Positions 4,575 through 5,687 of a DNA stretch of 5,687 nucleotides are shown here, one piece after another. The translations under genes and the position numbers were made by a program. Positions within the stretch are counted from its first letter, which is position 1; each line of letters opens with the position of its first letter. The notes beneath the pieces are model-generated. The model was not told the origin of the DNA. It saw only the letters and a list, made by a program, of their open reading frames with translations, and made no database searches. Source of the DNA: JAVBLT01 sp031553315 (lineage in GTDB: Bacteria; Verrucomicrobiota; Kiritimatiellia; RFP12; DVOR01); assembly GCA_031553315.1 (NCBI GenBank), contig JAVBLT010000036.1, forward strand, positions 1 through 5,687, read 5' to 3'.

Positions 4575-5582
4575 ATGAATACGAAGGGTACGACACTGAA
4601 GACGAAGTTCCTCAAGAGCGCGGGTGTAGCAGGGGCCATGGCGGCGGCGCTCACGTCGCTTGCCGCTCCTGCAATGGCTGATGATCGTCCGCGTCAGGGC
4701 GCCCGGCCGGAAACGAACGGCCGCGAAGGGCGCAGCCCGCCCCAGCAGCGCCCCGCGCCGCAGCAGCAGTTCCGCCCGCAGATGCAGCCGCAGGGCCGTC
4801 CGCAAGGCATGCCCCAGGGCCAACCGCAAATGCCGTCTCAGGCCGAGGCGCGGCCGGCCCATGCATGGTCGGGATCGCGGCCGCAGGCCCCTCAGCAGGC
4901 TCAGCCGCAGAATCGTCCGGACTGGAACGGCAATCGTGGCAACGGCAACCAGCGCCCGCCCCAGAATCAGAGCTGGGGTGGACGCCCGCCGCAGCAGCAG
5001 GATAACCGTGGCCAGAATGACCGTGGCCCCGATCGCCGACCGGACTGGGCGCAGAACGGCAACCGGCCTGGTGGCCCCAACCCCGGCCAACCGCCGCAAG
5101 GCGGATACAACCAAGGTCGCCCGCCACAGGGTGGCCCCGACCGCAATCGCCCATCGTGGCAGGGCAACAATCCCTCCTGGAAGGGCAACCAGCCGAACGA
5201 CCATCGCTGGTCCAACGACGACCGTCGCGGGAACAGCAATGACAACCGCCGATGGAGCAACGACGACAACCGTCGGTGGACCAACGACTGGCGTCAGGAC
5301 CGCCGCTACGACTGGCGCGATTATCGAGACAGCCACCGCGACGTCTATCGTGGCCGGCCGTACTATTCACCCTATCGCGGCTATGCCTATCGCCGCGTAA
5401 GCATCGGTTTCACGCTGGGATCGCTGTTCTACGGCAGTTCGTACTGGCTGGACGATCCGTGGATGTACCGCCTGCCGCCCGTCTACGGGCCCTATCGCTG
5501 GGTCCGCTACTATGACGACGTGATGCTGGTGGACGTCTACACCGGCCAGGTGGTCGATGTGATCTACGACTTCTTCTGGTAA
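4575..5582 (+). CDS. Secreted RcnB-family protein with long low-complexity region
   Basis: The 335-residue product starts with a Sec signal peptide: basic residues (K4-K14), a hydrophobic Ala-rich core (16-31) and AMA cleavage before D36. Residues about 37-265 are low-complexity: Pro/Gln-rich first, then Asn/Gly/Arg/Trp-rich, with repeated units such as RWSNDD and RRWTND at 211-237. The C-terminal part (about 274-335), with YWLDDPWMYRLPP, YRWVRYYDDVMLVDVYTG and a VVDVIYDFFW end, matches the RcnB family. In E. coli RcnB is a periplasmic protein affecting nickel/cobalt homeostasis. Here there is no Cys and only three His (96, 210, 254), so metal binding is not evident and the metal role is unproven. 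No transporter or rcnR-like gene is adjacent. The family is best known to me in Alphaproteobacteria, often with such disordered stretches, which suggests transfer into this genome or a different host than supposed. Three Arg codons are CGA (155, 226, 251), whereas I saw none in ettA. ATG 4575 has GGAG seven bases upstream. Confidence 0.85.
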   Translation: MNTKGTTLKTKFLKSAGVAGAMAAALTSLAAPAMADDRPRQGARPETNGREGRSPPQQRPAPQQQFRPQMQPQGRPQGMPQGQPQMPSQAEARPAHAWSGSRPQAPQQAQPQNRPDWNGNRGNGNQRPPQNQSWGGRPPQQQDNRGQNDRGPDRRPDWAQNGNRPGGPNPGQPPQGGYNQGRPPQGGPDRNRPSWQGNNPSWKGNQPNDHRWSNDDRRGNSNDNRRWSNDDNRRWTNDWRQDRRYDWRDYRDSHRDVYRGRPYYSPYRGYAYRRVSIGFTLGSLFYGSSYWLDDPWMYRLPPVYGPYRWVRYYDDVMLVDVYTGQVVDVIYDFFW

Positions 5583-5590
5583 CACCTTGA

Positions 5591-5625
5591 TGCCCCCTGA
5601 AACTTCGGTTTCGGGGGGCATTTTC
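5591..5625 (+). terminator. Intrinsic terminator with UUCG tetraloop
   Basis: TGCCCCCTGAAAC (5591-5603) pairs with GTTTCGGGGGGCA (5608-5620) over 13 positions, one a G-U pair, closed by a C(UUCG)G tetraloop and followed by TTTTC (5621-5625). It starts nine bases after the stop of the RcnB-like gene and ends its transcript. Confidence 0.93.
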
Positions 5626-5633
5626 GCGGCGGA

Positions 5634-5687
5634 TTGATCTTGCCGGCAGCTTGGTTAGTCTACCCGTCGATGCGGGGAGACAGACAT
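5634..5687 (+). promoter_or_regulatory. Possible promoter and ribosome-binding site of a following gene
   Basis: GGGGAG (5674-5679) is a good Shine-Dalgarno, and the window ends with AT (5686-5687), six bases further on. If the next base is G, a gene starts here. A weak promoter could be TTGATC (5634-5639) and TAGTCT (5656-5661), 16 bases apart, giving a very short leader. No coding sequence of that gene is in the window, so this rests on spacing alone. Confidence 0.3.

Noticed and set aside
4512..5370. Long minus-strand open frames opposite the RcnB-like gene
   Set aside because: They mirror the low-complexity coding region on the + strand, which has a signal peptide, a Shine-Dalgarno, a family domain and a terminator; the antisense products are compositional artefacts.

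Overview
The window looks like a piece of bacterial chromosome of moderately high GC. It carries five confidently identified protein genes, all on the + strand, plus structured non-coding stretches. The gene order rpsP-trmD-rplS-rnhB, with no rimM between rpsP and trmD, matches the order I recall from Chlamydia. Together with GC-rich palindromic repeats of a type I recall from uncultured Verrucomicrobiota, Lentisphaerota and Kiritimatiellota genomes, it suggests a member of the PVC group. This placement is inference. The last gene belongs to a family I know mainly from Alphaproteobacteria, so it is either a transferred gene or a reason to doubt the placement.

Layout. Positions 1-351 hold no long gene. 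They contain a cluster of GC-rich hairpins (22-75), two inverted repeats (101-119, 133-146), a plausible promoter (168-196), a possible 37-codon leader ORF with an ideal Shine-Dalgarno (246-359), and a possible three-way-junction RNA (271-339) ending just before the rpsP ribosome-binding site. Positions 352-2357 are the operon rpsP (ribosomal protein S16), trmD (tRNA m1G37 methyltransferase), rplS (ribosomal protein L19) and rnhB (RNase HII). Its gaps of 32, 17 and 16 nt fit a single transcript. Positions 2364-2541 are a MITE-like element: two nested inverted repeats flanked by TTAA, just after the rnhB stop. A spaced inverted repeat and a perfect 16-bp palindrome follow. Positions 2708-4384 encode EttA, an ABC-F translation factor, closed by a strong hairpin terminator (4405-4451). 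Positions 4575-5582 encode a secreted, low-complexity RcnB-family protein with two small hairpins in its leader, closed by a UUCG-loop terminator (5591-5625). The last bases look like a Shine-Dalgarno and the first two bases of a start codon of a next gene.

Functionally the first four genes and ettA serve translation and genome upkeep: two ribosomal proteins, a tRNA modification that prevents +1 frameshifting, ribonucleotide removal from DNA, and energy-dependent control of the ribosome's first elongation steps. The RcnB-like gene is an unrelated envelope gene with its own leader and terminator. The least explained parts are the rpsP leader (leader ORF overlapping a predicted RNA fold) and the TTAA-flanked palindromic element.
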